From JAKQDH01 sp029558835 (GTDB taxonomy: Bacteria > Planctomycetota > Phycisphaerae > UBA1845), in NCBI GenBank assembly GCA_035356615.1, contig DAOQSN010000016.1:1-64000 (forward strand): a stretch of 64,000 bases of DNA, written 5' to 3'. The position numbers were made by a program, and so were the translations under genes. Positions 8,113 to 16,443 of this stretch are shown piece by piece. The first letter of the stretch is position 1; each line of letters opens with the position of its first letter. The notes below the pieces were generated by a model. The model was not told the DNA's origin. It saw nothing but the letters and a program-made list of their open reading frames with translations, and did not search any database.

Positions 8113-10113
8113 CTAGTTGCCGGTAAACGACGCGGCGAATTCGGCGTAATCAGCCAGGTCGACGTCTCCATCGGCATTGGCATCGAACGCTTCGAGGCAG
8201 GCGGCCACCCAGCCCGGAATGTGCGAGTTGAGCGATCCGTTCGGGCCCGTCAGGCACTCGATGAAGTCGACGTAGTCGTCAACGTCGACGTCGCTGTCGC
8301 CGTCAAAGTCCCCGCCGGCCAGCGATTCGCATCCGTCGGGCACCCCGTTGCCGTTGCCGTCCAGGTCCAGTCCCTGCAAACCGGCAATCGCGATGTCATC
8401 GAGATTCCAGCCGGGGTAGGTCACACTGCCATCCGAGGGCCCCATGCCCCAGCGGATGTAGACCGTAGGCTGGGCGTCGGCGACACCCGAAATGTCGTAC
8501 GTGTGGTAGGACCACGCATTCTCGCTGATGGTGGCGTCCGAGGGGTTCTGCCAGACCGTCGTCCAGGTTGTCGCGTCCGTCGAGACCTGAATCGAGGCCC
8601 GGTCGAACTTCTCCACTCCGAGCCACCGGCGGAAACGAAGCTCGACGCTGCTCAGGGTCGAGCAGTCGATGGCCGACGTGGTCAGGTAATAGACGGGCAT
8701 GTTGCTGGTATAGTCACCGTTGAGGTTGTAGCCGTAGACGTTGGTACCGGTGTACCCGCTGGAGGGGTCGCGCAGGTGCGACCCGCCGCCCGTCGGCTGA
8801 CCGAACGCCCACAGTCCCTGGGTGCTCCAGCCGGGATTCGAGTCCAGGTTAAAGAGCGTCTGGGCCGGCAACGGCATGACGTCGCATTCATCGGGGACAT
8901 CGTTGCCGTTGCAGTCGTTGTCTTCGAGCTGACACTCGTCGGGCACGCCGTCCGACTGGCAGTCCAGGCTGTAACCGGAGGTGATGTCGCAGGGGTCGGC
9001 GACCCAGTTGTGGTTGCAGTCCGGCTGGCACTCATCGGGCACGCCGTTGCCATCGCAATCGAGGCTGAAGCCCGACGCGATGTCGCAGTCGTCCGGGATG
9101 CCGTTGCCGTTGCACTCGTTGTTCACAAGCTGGCAATCGTCAGGCACACCGTCGGGCTGGCAGTCCAGGCTGGCTCCGCCGCTGATGTCGCACTCGTCCG
9201 CGACGCCGTTGCCGTTGCAGTCCGGCTCGCATTCGTCCGGGACGTTGTTGGCGTTGCAGTCGTCGCTCTGCCCACAGCCGGCCACGTCGCAGGGGCCGCC
9301 CGGCGTACCGCAATTGACATCGCAGGGATCGTTGATGCTGTTGTGGTTGCAGTCCACCAGGAAGGGCCAGTGCATGATGGCGCCCTGGAAGATCTCGGCA
9401 CGATCGGCGGGCGGACTGGTGCTCTGTGGCTCCTGGGCCCAGGCGATGATCACGATGTTGTTGGGATCCGCCCAACTGTTGGCATCGAACGTCATGGTAC
9501 GCGTCACCTGCTGACACTGCCCGGGCGTCAGCGCAAGGTCCTGCGTGGTAGCCGCCTGCTTGAAGCCGTTGCGCGAGTAATTGACGACCGTGGGCCAGTA
9601 ATCCAGCAACTGTACAATGTAGATCCGCACGGTCTTGGCCGTGCCGGTGGACTCCAGGCACACGTTTGCCCGGATCTCGTGGGTCGCCCCGCTGACCTGC
9701 ATGCCCGTCAGTTCGATGGTGACGTCCGTCGATACGGCCCGTCGCGTGATGAAGTCGTTGTAGTAGGTGCTGTACCCGTAGGCGCCTTCGCGCTGAAGCA
9801 TCCCATCCTGGTAGGAGGTCGGATACGCGCCGAAGTCCGTGTAGAAGTTCGCCCGGGTGTTGCCCCACGTGGTCGCGTAATTGTCCCCGTGGTGGATCTG
9901 GACGAAAGCGAAGCTCTGCGGGAAGTTGTTGAGCAACGTACTGAACGCGGCACCCGCGTTGGGACAGTACGTTCACCACGTCGCCGTGAATTCCTCGACG
10001 ACTACGATACGTTCGGCCGCCGCCGCCGCCAGCGGCATCCACAACACCACGGCCGCGCTCAGCAGCCCCCAGCTCCGACCGGACGGTCGCGGCCACAAAC
10101 TGACCCTCTTCAT
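8113..10113 (-). CDS. Exported Omp28-like selenoprotein with UxxC motif and dockerin-like tail
   Basis: A 666-residue protein if the in-frame TGA at 9975-9973 is read as selenocysteine (residue 47). AAGGAG lies seven bases before the ATG at 10113. Domains: signal peptide 1-33; thioredoxin-like domain starting EEFTATW-U-TYCPNAG, like Omp28 proteins where the first position is Cys; eight or so Cys/Asn/Asp repeats (DCNGNGVPDEC type) at about 254-411; a beta-sandwich-like region at about 420-585; and paired EF-hand dockerin-like segments at 607-666 (DFDGDSDVDVDDY, DANADGDVDLADY). The reading frame is intact on both sides of the TGA, and a SECIS-type hairpin follows it. Conventional calling would start at 9936 and lose the signal peptide and active site. 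Likely an extracytoplasmic redox protein; partner unknown. Confidence 0.88.
9936..9972 (-). promoter_or_regulatory. Bacterial SECIS element of the Omp28-like selenoprotein
   Basis: Immediately after the TGA the mRNA folds as ACGTACTG, bulge TCCC, AACGCG, loop GGTGC, CGCGTT, CAGTACGT. All 14 pairs are Watson-Crick. The apical loop begins 19 bases after the TGA and starts with GG, which fits the known bacterial SECIS rules (loop about 16-37 bases downstream, G in the first loop positions). SelB, encoded at 22188-24164, is the expected binder. The hairpin also encodes residues 48-59 in frame. Confidence 0.88.
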
Positions 10114-10629
10114 ACACCTTCTCCTTGCTTGAGCGGTTTAGCCCCACTTCGCAGACACGGAGTGAACCCCCACCGGGTGGCGGATGGAAGGAGCGCCCCT
10201 CCCCAGGGTGTACCCCAAAACCCGATGTCATGTAGGTTACCCAAAGACGGGGCTAAGATCAACAGAATGGCCTCGTGTTTATCGCCCGCGGGGCGGCTTC
10301 GTAAAGCGCCGGATTCAGAACATCACCTGCACGGTTCGCTCGGAATTGGGGACGGCGTAGTTGCCGCGCTTCGCGTCCGGCGATGGCGGTGGACCCAAAG
10401 GCGCGCCAGCGCCCGCGCCCCAGCCGCACCGGCGCATGGACACCAGCGGTCGAATCCGGACCCGTTTGGGGTCTGATTGCAGACTGGACGCGCCAGCTCG
10501 GTCAAGGCGCCGATTGGACCCGGTTGGTCGGCACGCCCTATCATCACGCCGGTCGGCCGGTTTGCCGGTCCCGTCGGGGTTCCAGAGGAAGAGGTGCCGG
10601 AGTCCGGCGGGGCGAGAAAGGAAGTCGGG
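10114..10629. other. Divergent intergenic region, no gene assigned
   Basis: The 516 bases between the divergent selenoprotein and dihydrouridine synthase genes must hold both promoters, but I could not pick confident -35/-10 boxes. A minus-strand open frame ending at 10315 finishes in a plausible-looking tail (NYAVPNSERTVQ), but I see no start or family that supports it as a gene. Confidence 0.4.
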
Positions 10630-11691
10630 ATGCAGCGTCGGTTGGGTATCGGACCGCTGCGGCTGTCGTGGCCATTTGTCCAAGCGGCGCTGGCCGGCTA
10701 CAGCGACCTGCCCATGCGCCGCCTCGCGCGGCGATTCGGGGCTCCGTATGCGCTGGCCGAGGTCGTGCTGGACAAGCTGGTCCTCCAGCGGGGCAAGAAG
10801 CAGCGTGCGTTGCTCCGCCCCGTGCCGCCCGACGACCATCCGGTGGGGGCTCAACTCATGGGGGCGCGGGCGGAGGACTTCGCGCCGGCCGCGGTTGCCC
10901 TGGCCGCCGCCGGGTACGACGTGATCGACATGAACTTCGGCTGTCCCGTGCGGAAGGTGCTGGGGCGCTGCCGGGGCGGGTTCCTGCTGAGCTGCCCGGA
11001 CACGGCGCTGGCAATTGTCCGGGAGGTGTGCGCGGCCGTGGGCGGCAGGTGCCCCGTGACGGTGAAGATGCGGCGGGGCATGGACGACTCGGCCGCCGGG
11101 GCGCGCGACTTCTTCCGCATCCTGGACGGTGCCTTCGCGGCCGGGGTGGCCGCGGTCACCGTCCATGCCCGCACCGTCAAGCAGCGGTACGTCGGCCCCA
11201 GCGACTGGGCCTTCCTGGCGCGGGTCAAGGGGCACGCGGGCGAGCGCGTCATCATCGGTAGCGGGGACCTGTTTTCGGCGGAGGCGTGCGTGCGGATGTT
11301 CGCCGAGACCGGCGTGGACGGCGTGTCGATCGCGCGCGGCTGCATCGGCAACCCGTGGATCTTCCGCGACCTGCTGACGTTGCTGCGTGGGGAAGGGCTG
11401 CCACCGCCGCCGTCGATCGTCGAGCAACGGGATGTCATCGCGTGGCACTACCAGGCGGCGTGCGAGGTGTACGGTGAAGCCGCCGCCTGCCGCGGCATGC
11501 GGAAGTTCGGCATCAAGTACGCGGAGCTTCACCCGTGCTTCGCCGAGGTGCGGGCGGCTTTCGTGGCGGTGCGGACGGCAGCCGACTTCGGGCAGGTTCT
11601 GCAAGCCTGGTATGACCCGCAGCGTCCGTGGCCGCCGGTGCGACGGCGCAGCGGGCCCGGGGGCCTGATCGCCGCCGGGGCACGCCGCTGA
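10630..11691 (+). CDS. tRNA-dihydrouridine synthase family protein
   Basis: A 353-residue flavin enzyme expected to reduce uridines in the D-loop of tRNAs with NADPH. The FMN-binding TIM barrel begins near residue 15 (APLAGYSD-like). The catalytic Cys is Cys105 in MNFGCPVRK. The VKMRRG, VTVHARTVKQRY and ARGCIGNPWIF motifs of the family follow in order. The usual GAALL after the Cys loop is GGFLL here. The start at 10630 is set by homology, since the longer frame to 10477 is Arg/Pro-rich and lacks family sequence; AAGGA lies a short distance upstream. The SelW-like gene follows on the same strand after 141 bases and may share its transcript. Confidence 0.9.
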   Translation: MQRRLGIGPLRLSWPFVQAALAGYSDLPMRRLARRFGAPYALAEVVLDKLVLQRGKKQRALLRPVPPDDHPVGAQLMGARAEDFAPAAVALAAAGYDVIDMNFGCPVRKVLGRCRGGFLLSCPDTALAIVREVCAAVGGRCPVTVKMRRGMDDSAAGARDFFRILDGAFAAGVAAVTVHARTVKQRYVGPSDWAFLARVKGHAGERVIIGSGDLFSAEACVRMFAETGVDGVSIARGCIGNPWIFRDLLTLLRGEGLPPPPSIVEQRDVIAWHYQAACEVYGEAAACRGMRKFGIKYAELHPCFAEVRAAFVAVRTAADFGQVLQAWYDPQRPWPPVRRRSGPGGLIAAGARR

Positions 11692-11832
11692 GGTCGTGCC
11701 GGGGCCGCGGGCCGCGTCCGCCACGGTTGGAACCACCGCCTCAGTTCCCTACAATCCCCATGAACGCCCGGCGAGCACGCCGGGACGCGGCGTACCGATT
11801 CACAACAACAGGCAGCGGTGGAGGCAGGAACC

Positions 11833-12069
11833 GTGAGCAAGATCACCATCACGTACTGCGGACAGTGAAACTACTACCCCACGGCCGCCAGTTTGGCGGA
11901 CACGCTCAAGCGCGAATTCGACGTTGAGCCGGAACTCATCCGGAGCGGCGGCGGCATCTTCGACGTCGAGGTCGACGGCAAGCTCGTTTTCAGCAAGCAC
12001 GAAACTGGCCGCTTCCCGGAGCCGCGGGAGGTACTGGACCGAATCACCGCCTTGACAGGGAAGCGGTAA
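11833..12069 (+). CDS. SelW/Rdx-family selenoprotein (CxxU)
   Basis: A 78-residue selenoprotein. GTG at 11833 has GGAGG eight bases upstream. The sequence reads ITITYCGQ-U-NYYPTAASLA, with the TGA at 11866-11868 as selenocysteine 12 of a CxxU motif (Cys9, Sec12). The rest matches the Rdx family: SGGGIFDVEVDGKLVFSK, then GRFPEP, and it ends at a TAA. The family has a thioredoxin-like fold and acts in thiol redox chemistry; many bacterial members have CxxC instead. A bacterial SECIS-type hairpin follows the TGA. selA and selB lie 7-10 kb away. It is too short for ordinary calling because the TGA splits it. Confidence 0.92.
11885..11899 (+). promoter_or_regulatory. Bacterial SECIS element of the SelW-like gene
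   Basis: A perfect 6-bp stem CCGCCA / TGGCGG closes a GTT loop. The loop starts 22 bases after the last base of the TGA, with G as its first base. Distance and loop G fit the bacterial SECIS consensus; the stem is shorter than in the Omp28-like gene. Confidence 0.75.
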
Positions 12070-12169
12070 GCGTGAGGATGCAACCGGCGCGCTTGGCGGC
12101 GCACGCCGCGGGGCGCCGGTCCGGACGCGGGGAACTGGCGGGCTTCATCAGGCCCCCAGGTCCAAGTAC

Positions 12170-12304
12170 GTGTTTAGCGTGGGTGCCATGCCCTCACCCG
12201 CCGCAGGCGGGCGTGGGCATGTGCTGCGGCAGGCAGAGGCATGCTTTCCCGCGACCGCGGTCGCGGGAAAGCATGGCACCCACAACGCCAAAGACGCTAA
12301 ACAC
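12170..12304. repeat. 135-bp palindromic repeat with terminal inverted repeats (family A)
   Basis: Ends are GTGTTTAGCGT and ACGCTAAACAC. Inside is a CCCTCACCCGCC/GGCGGGCGTGGG region and a 36-base perfect palindrome at about 12248-12283 (CATGCTTTCCCGCGACCG and its complement). A near copy is at 25858-25991, an inverted one at about 32180-32290, and partial ones near 55280 and 63065. It has no coding capacity and looks like a miniature transposable or REP-like element. It occupies most of the 355-base gap between the SelW-like gene and the hydrolase. Confidence 0.8.
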
Positions 12305-12424
12305 ATACAGGTCCAGAGGAACTGGGCCACCCGTCCACAGGACCTGGGCCACGCGGGGGGAATGCAGAGTGATGAAGGCAGAAGGCAGGCGGTGCGCGCC
12401 GGACACACGAAAGGACGGTGAACC

Positions 12425-13150
12425 ATGGCGGCGACCATCACGTGGTGCGGACATGCGACGATCCGACTGACGCTGCCCGACGGCCGGGTGGTGTTCATCG
12501 ACCCCTGGTTGAGCGGCAACCCCGCCTGCCCCGACGGACTGAAGAAGCCGGCGCGGTGCGACCTCATCGTTCTGACGCACGGTCATGGCGACCACATCGG
12601 CGACGTGGGCGCGCTCAGTAAGAAGTTCAGCCCGCCGATCGTGGGCAACTTCGAGCTGTGCACGGCGCTGGAGAAGACGGTGGGCAAGGGCGATTACCGG
12701 GGCATGAACACCGGCGGCACGCAGACGGTGAACGGGATCAGTGTCACGCTGACCCAGGCGTTGCACTCCTCCTCGGTGGACACCCCCAACGGACCGATGT
12801 ACGCGGGCATGCCCAACGGCGTCGTGGTGGCGGTCGAAGGTCTGCCGACGGTCTATCACGCCGGGGACACCGACGTGTTCATGGACATGAAGCTGATCGC
12901 GCAGCTTCTGGCGCCGGACATCTGCATTCTGCCGATCGGCGACCATTTCACGATGGGCGCGCGCGGGGCGGCCCTGGCGGCGGAGATGTTGCAGCCGAAA
13001 GTCATCATCCCGCTGCATTACAGAACGTTCCCGGTGCTGGCCTCCGGCGCCGATGCGTTCCGCCGGACGTTGCCGCAGCCGCTGCGTGAGCGCCTGGTGG
13101 TGGCCGAGGTCGGTCAGGAAGTTCCCTGGGCGGTCCCCGCGGCGCGCTGA
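12425..13150 (+). CDS. Metallo-beta-lactamase-fold metal-dependent hydrolase (UPF0173-like)
   Basis: A 241-residue cytoplasmic hydrolase of the metallo-beta-lactamase fold. ITWCGHATIRL at residues 4-14, the zinc motif THGHGDH at about 58-64, YHAGDTD near 143 and the final PLHYRTFP block are the UPF0173 (YtkL/YddR-type) pattern. Its natural substrate is not known. AAGGA lies about nine bases before the ATG. Its 3' end overlaps the 3' end of the convergent radical SAM gene by 37 bases. Confidence 0.88.
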   Translation: MAATITWCGHATIRLTLPDGRVVFIDPWLSGNPACPDGLKKPARCDLIVLTHGHGDHIGDVGALSKKFSPPIVGNFELCTALEKTVGKGDYRGMNTGGTQTVNGISVTLTQALHSSSVDTPNGPMYAGMPNGVVVAVEGLPTVYHAGDTDVFMDMKLIAQLLAPDICILPIGDHFTMGARGAALAAEMLQPKVIIPLHYRTFPVLASGADAFRRTLPQPLRERLVVAEVGQEVPWAVPAAR

Positions 13151-14352
13151 CGCGGCGCGAAGGACAGCGCCTGCTCCTGCGACCACACGCCGGGGATGGT
13201 CGTGCCGCACTTGGGGCACTTGCCGTCGCGAATGAGACTGGACTCGACACGGAAGCCGACGCGGCGGATCAACAGTTCCCGACACTGGTGGCAGTAGGTA
13301 TTCTCACCCGGATGCATCGGTACGTTCCCCGCGTACACGTAGCGCACGCCTTCGCCCAGAGCGATGTCCCGGCTGCGTTCGAGCGTGGGCACGGGCGTGC
13401 GCGGCAGGTTGGTGACGCGGTAGGTGGGGTGGAAGCGGGTGAAGTGCATCGGCACGTCGGGTCCCAAGCGCTCGACGACCCAGCGGGCCATCGCCTTGAT
13501 CTCCTCGGGGGAGTCGTTGAGCGTCGGGATGATGAGAATCACCAGTTCGAACCAGATGCCGACGTCCTTGAGCACCTCCAGGGCGCGGAGCACCGGCTTC
13601 AGTTCGCCGGCGCATTGCTCGACGTAGAAGCGCTCGGTAAACGCCTTCAGGTCGATCTTGACGCCGGTGAGCACTTTACACAGTTCGCGGATGGGCTCTT
13701 CCTCGATGTAGCCGTTGGAGATCATCACGCTGCCGACGCCGCGGCGGCGGGCTGCCGCGGCCGCGTCGTACATGTATTCATAGAAGACGACCGGCTCGCT
13801 GTAGGTATACGCGAGGGTCGGCCAGCCGCGGGCGGCGCAGTTGGCCGCCAGTTGCTCGGGGGTAACCGGCGTGCTGGCGACCTGCTCCGGGCGGAACTGG
13901 CTGATCTGCCAGTTCTGACAGAACTTGCATTCAATGTTGCAGCCCGCGGTGGCAATGGACAACGCCTGCGTGCCGGGCAGGTAGTGAAACAGGGGTTTCT
14001 TCTCGATGGGGTCCACGTTGTACGAGCACAAGGCACCGTAGACGAGGGTCTGGTACTTACCGCCCTGGTTCTCGCGGACGCCGCAGTAGCCGCGTTCCAC
14101 GTCCCCGACGACGCAGGCCCGCGGGCACAACAGGCACTTCACCTCGCCGTCGGCGTGCTTCTCCCAATGCCGGGCGGGATGCCGCACCACGCCCGGCAGC
14201 GCCACGCCAGGCAGCGCGCCCGTGCCGGCTACGTCCTGCCCTTGGGCACAAGGCAGACGACACACCATGCCGCCCGCCAGACACGCGCCTAGGCCGCACC
14301 TGAGCACGTCCCGACGCGACGGTTGCGGCAGCCTGCCCATCACGCCATCCAT
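13114..14352 (-). CDS. amrS: AmmeMemoRadiSam-system radical SAM protein
   Basis: A 412-residue radical SAM enzyme of the AMMECR1-Memo-radical SAM group. The iron-sulfur site is CNIECKFC (Cys138, Cys142, Cys145). Upstream is the family Cys cluster CLLCPRAC (about 73-80) and GYCGVREN; downstream are HFTRFHPTY and a C-terminal pair of CxxC motifs (CHQC, CPKC) that may bind zinc. SRRDVLRCG near the N-terminus resembles a Tat signal, unusual for an enzyme expected in the cytoplasm. GAGGG lies seven bases before the ATG. Its partners in the system, the fused Memo-AMMECR1 protein, lie upstream at 16444-17949. The reaction of this system is not established to my knowledge. Confidence 0.88.
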   Translation of the reverse strand: MDGVMGRLPQPSRRDVLRCGLGACLAGGMVCRLPCAQGQDVAGTGALPGVALPGVVRHPARHWEKHADGEVKCLLCPRACVVGDVERGYCGVRENQGGKYQTLVYGALCSYNVDPIEKKPLFHYLPGTQALSIATAGCNIECKFCQNWQISQFRPEQVASTPVTPEQLAANCAARGWPTLAYTYSEPVVFYEYMYDAAAAARRRGVGSVMISNGYIEEEPIRELCKVLTGVKIDLKAFTERFYVEQCAGELKPVLRALEVLKDVGIWFELVILIIPTLNDSPEEIKAMARWVVERLGPDVPMHFTRFHPTYRVTNLPRTPVPTLERSRDIALGEGVRYVYAGNVPMHPGENTYCHQCRELLIRRVGFRVESSLIRDGKCPKCGTTIPGVWSQEQALSFAPRQRAAGTAQGTS

Positions 14353-14370
14353 CGCCGTACCCTCACCACC

Positions 14371-15084
14371 TCAGCGTGTCTGAACACTCACGGCAGGCGC
14401 CGGCGCCCCCCGCCGCGCCAACTCCTGTTCAGCCAGGCGCACGGCCGTGCCGCGCGCCAATTCGGCCAGCTTCGCCTTCGCAATGGTATACGGCCCGCGG
14501 GCGTTGATGCCCAGCCAGCGGCGCGCCAGACCCATGACGCCCGCCGCAGCCAAGAGCCCCAGGGCAATCAGCGACAGATACCCTCCAATTGCAGGATCGG
14601 GCGTGAGCACGGGCCCGGTTACGAGCACAATCACGAGCGCACCCCACAACAGCCCCGCCACGTGAAACCAGAACAGCATCCCCGTCCAATTGGACTGCGG
14701 GCTGCAGATGCTCGCGCAGTGCCGGGCACCCACCCACCACCATGCCACAACGCCCCCGACGCACACGAGCCCCGGCGGCCATGCAACCCAGGCCATCGCC
14801 AGCGCCGGCACAAACAGGAACATCGCCGTTACGCAATTTACCGGGCAGCCCTCCAGCTTCCGCAACTGCACGGCAATGACCCGCGCTGGAACGCGCAGGT
14901 CGCGCACGGCGCTTTCGCCTCCACACTCCGGACAGCGGATCGGGTCCCCGAACAAGCCGCGCAGGTTGTACCCGCAGTGAATACAGTATAGGTCCTCGTC
15001 GTGCGGCACTGCCGGGTGACGCTGCTCGGCGCCCGCCGGCGCGCTACCGTCCGCTGCCACCTGAGTGTCAGGCGAGCTGTTCAC
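14371..15084 (-). CDS. Zinc-ribbon membrane protein
   Basis: A 237-residue membrane protein of unknown function. The N-terminal cytoplasmic part holds a zinc ribbon, CIHCGYNLRG then CPECGG (about residues 34-55), a pattern common in planctomycete membrane proteins. Four hydrophobic segments follow between about 85 and 200. The GTG start overlaps the TGA of the DUF362 gene in a GTGA, so translation is coupled, and the gene ends 18 bases before the radical SAM gene. It is therefore part of this operon, but its role cannot be read from the sequence. Confidence 0.75.
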   Translation of the reverse strand: MNSSPDTQVAADGSAPAGAEQRHPAVPHDEDLYCIHCGYNLRGLFGDPIRCPECGGESAVRDLRVPARVIAVQLRKLEGCPVNCVTAMFLFVPALAMAWVAWPPGLVCVGGVVAWWWVGARHCASICSPQSNWTGMLFWFHVAGLLWGALVIVLVTGPVLTPDPAIGGYLSLIALGLLAAAGVMGLARRWLGINARGPYTIAKAKLAELARGTAVRLAEQELARRGAPAPAVSVQTR

Positions 15085-16124
15085 ACCTCGATCCGCTCGA
15101 TCCTGTTCAGGTCGCTCTGCCCCAGGCCGCGGGCACCGGCGGTGGCGATGTGCTTGGGCGGGCGACGGTCTTCGGCCAGCGACTTGAGGCCGCGCGCATG
15201 GCGTTCCTGCTCCAGCAGGTCGGCGCCTACGGCGTCCGCGGCCACGAAGTCATTGCTGATGATCAGCCCGCCGAAGGACCAGGCGTGCTGCGGGCTGCGC
15301 CCCGGTCCGCCCTGTACCTGCGCCCGCGTGCCGTCGCAGATCGTCAGCCGCCACTTCGGGGCGATATAGCGATGGGCCACCACGTCGGCGACAAACGGAT
15401 CACAGTTGTTGCCGTGGTACTTGTTGGGGTTGTGGATGGCGCCATAGAAGTTCTTCATACCCAGCGACACGCCGGCCAGGCCGTGGTCCTTGAACACCGG
15501 CACGCTGATGATCGCGTCCACCGGCCCGGTGAGGATGCGGGAGAAGCAGGAGCCGATCTCGCCGCTCTTCTCCACCTCTTCGGCGTAGCCGCTGCCGATG
15601 CGCTCTGCATCCGTGCCGCGACACTGCACGCCATCGGTGGACTGGTTCAGTTTGAAACCCGCGGCCGCCAGCTCCCGGTCGAAGCGGTCCCAGATGATGA
15701 TGTTCTCCGGACGGACGCCCGCAGCGCAGAGGCCCGCCACGATCGCGTCCGCCACCGCCGGCTGCGTCGAGAGACCCAGCGTGTTGACCTTCAAGGCGAC
15801 CCGGTCGCCCGCCTTGAAGAAGCTGCGCCAGGCGGTCGCGGCATCCGGCGCATCGGTCAGGCGTTGCAGGGCCGCATCGAGCAGCTTCCGCAACAGCTCC
15901 GCATGCTCGTCCACACTGCCCTTGGTCAGCGTCTCATCGCGTGCGATGATCACGCGCGTGGCTTTCCCCGGCACGGGGGCATCCGGTCGCGCCGCCGGCG
16001 CCTCGCCCGGCTCCGCCAGCAGACGCGGCGCGGCCACCAACCCGGCAGTGGCCGCCCCGATTTGGTAGAGAAACTCCCGTCGCGTGCGACATCCCGATGC
16101 AGCGTGCTCCCGTCCCGACAACAT
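15081..16124 (-). CDS. DUF362 protein with Tat signal
   Basis: A 347-residue exported protein. The N-terminus has a twin-arginine motif TRREFLYQIG followed by a hydrophobic stretch and an Ala-rich cleavage region. The rest matches DUF362: VALKVNTLG, ISVPVFKDHGLAGVSLGMKNFYGAI and DAVGADLLEQER. Members are often iron-sulfur proteins; this one lacks ferredoxin-type clusters, so the DUF362 domain stands alone. ATG at 16124 has AGGGG five bases upstream. It lies between the two parts of the AMMECR1-Memo-radical SAM set and overlaps the next gene by four bases. Confidence 0.85.
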   Translation of the reverse strand: MLSGREHAASGCRTRREFLYQIGAATAGLVAAPRLLAEPGEAPAARPDAPVPGKATRVIIARDETLTKGSVDEHAELLRKLLDAALQRLTDAPDAATAWRSFFKAGDRVALKVNTLGLSTQPAVADAIVAGLCAAGVRPENIIIWDRFDRELAAAGFKLNQSTDGVQCRGTDAERIGSGYAEEVEKSGEIGSCFSRILTGPVDAIISVPVFKDHGLAGVSLGMKNFYGAIHNPNKYHGNNCDPFVADVVAHRYIAPKWRLTICDGTRAQVQGGPGRSPQHAWSFGGLIISNDFVAADAVGADLLEQERHARGLKSLAEDRRPPKHIATAGARGLGQSDLNRIERIEV

Positions 16125-16443
16125 GTATTCCCCTTTCTCGCGGTCCCCTGTGCAGCGGTGGCCCCGCCGCCGCGCCGGCGGCGGGCTCATCCTGATTGTA
16201 GCCTCGGCCCTGTCGCCACTGTAGCGTCGGTCCCCCGCGGCCGACGTAGGCGCGGATCACGCTCCCGTGCAGCGTACCGGCCCGCTCGCTACCGCTCGGG
16301 CTCGGATGGTCGCGGTCCCCGCTTCATTCGCTCTTCGCTGTTCCGCAGTCCGCCCCTCTTGCCTCCTGCCTTCCGCTACCGCTCGGGTTCGGCGGCGCGT
16401 TCGCGCCTGCGGCGCGCGGAATCGCGGCAAGCCGCACGTGGGC
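16125..16443. repeat. Gap with a GTAGCGTCGG hairpin (family B) and family F repeat
   Basis: At 16221-16251 lies GTAGCGTCGGTCCCCCGCGG with CCGACGTAGG, a hairpin of a family also seen near 35615, 53605, 63041 and 63270. At about 16315-16385 is the inverted form of the CATTCGCTCTTCGC repeat seen near 2610 and 18450. No gene is supported. Confidence 0.6.

Noticed and set aside
9973..9975. The TGA as an ordinary stop or a sign of a pseudogene
   Set aside because: The frame is intact for 46 codons before and 619 after it. It replaces the Cys of a redox motif, a SECIS-type hairpin follows and selA/selB are nearby.
10430..10470. GGTCGAATCC as the T-arm of a tRNA
   Set aside because: The flanking five-base stems do not pair, and no anticodon arm lies upstream.
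8002..10476. Long plus-strand open frame of 824 codons
   Set aside because: It is the antisense shadow of the selenoprotein gene. The translation is Val/Asp-rich low complexity with no domain, and the minus strand has clear domains, start and terminator.
12248..12283. The perfect palindrome as a terminator of the SelW-like gene
   Set aside because: It lacks a T-run and is the core of the dispersed family A repeat.
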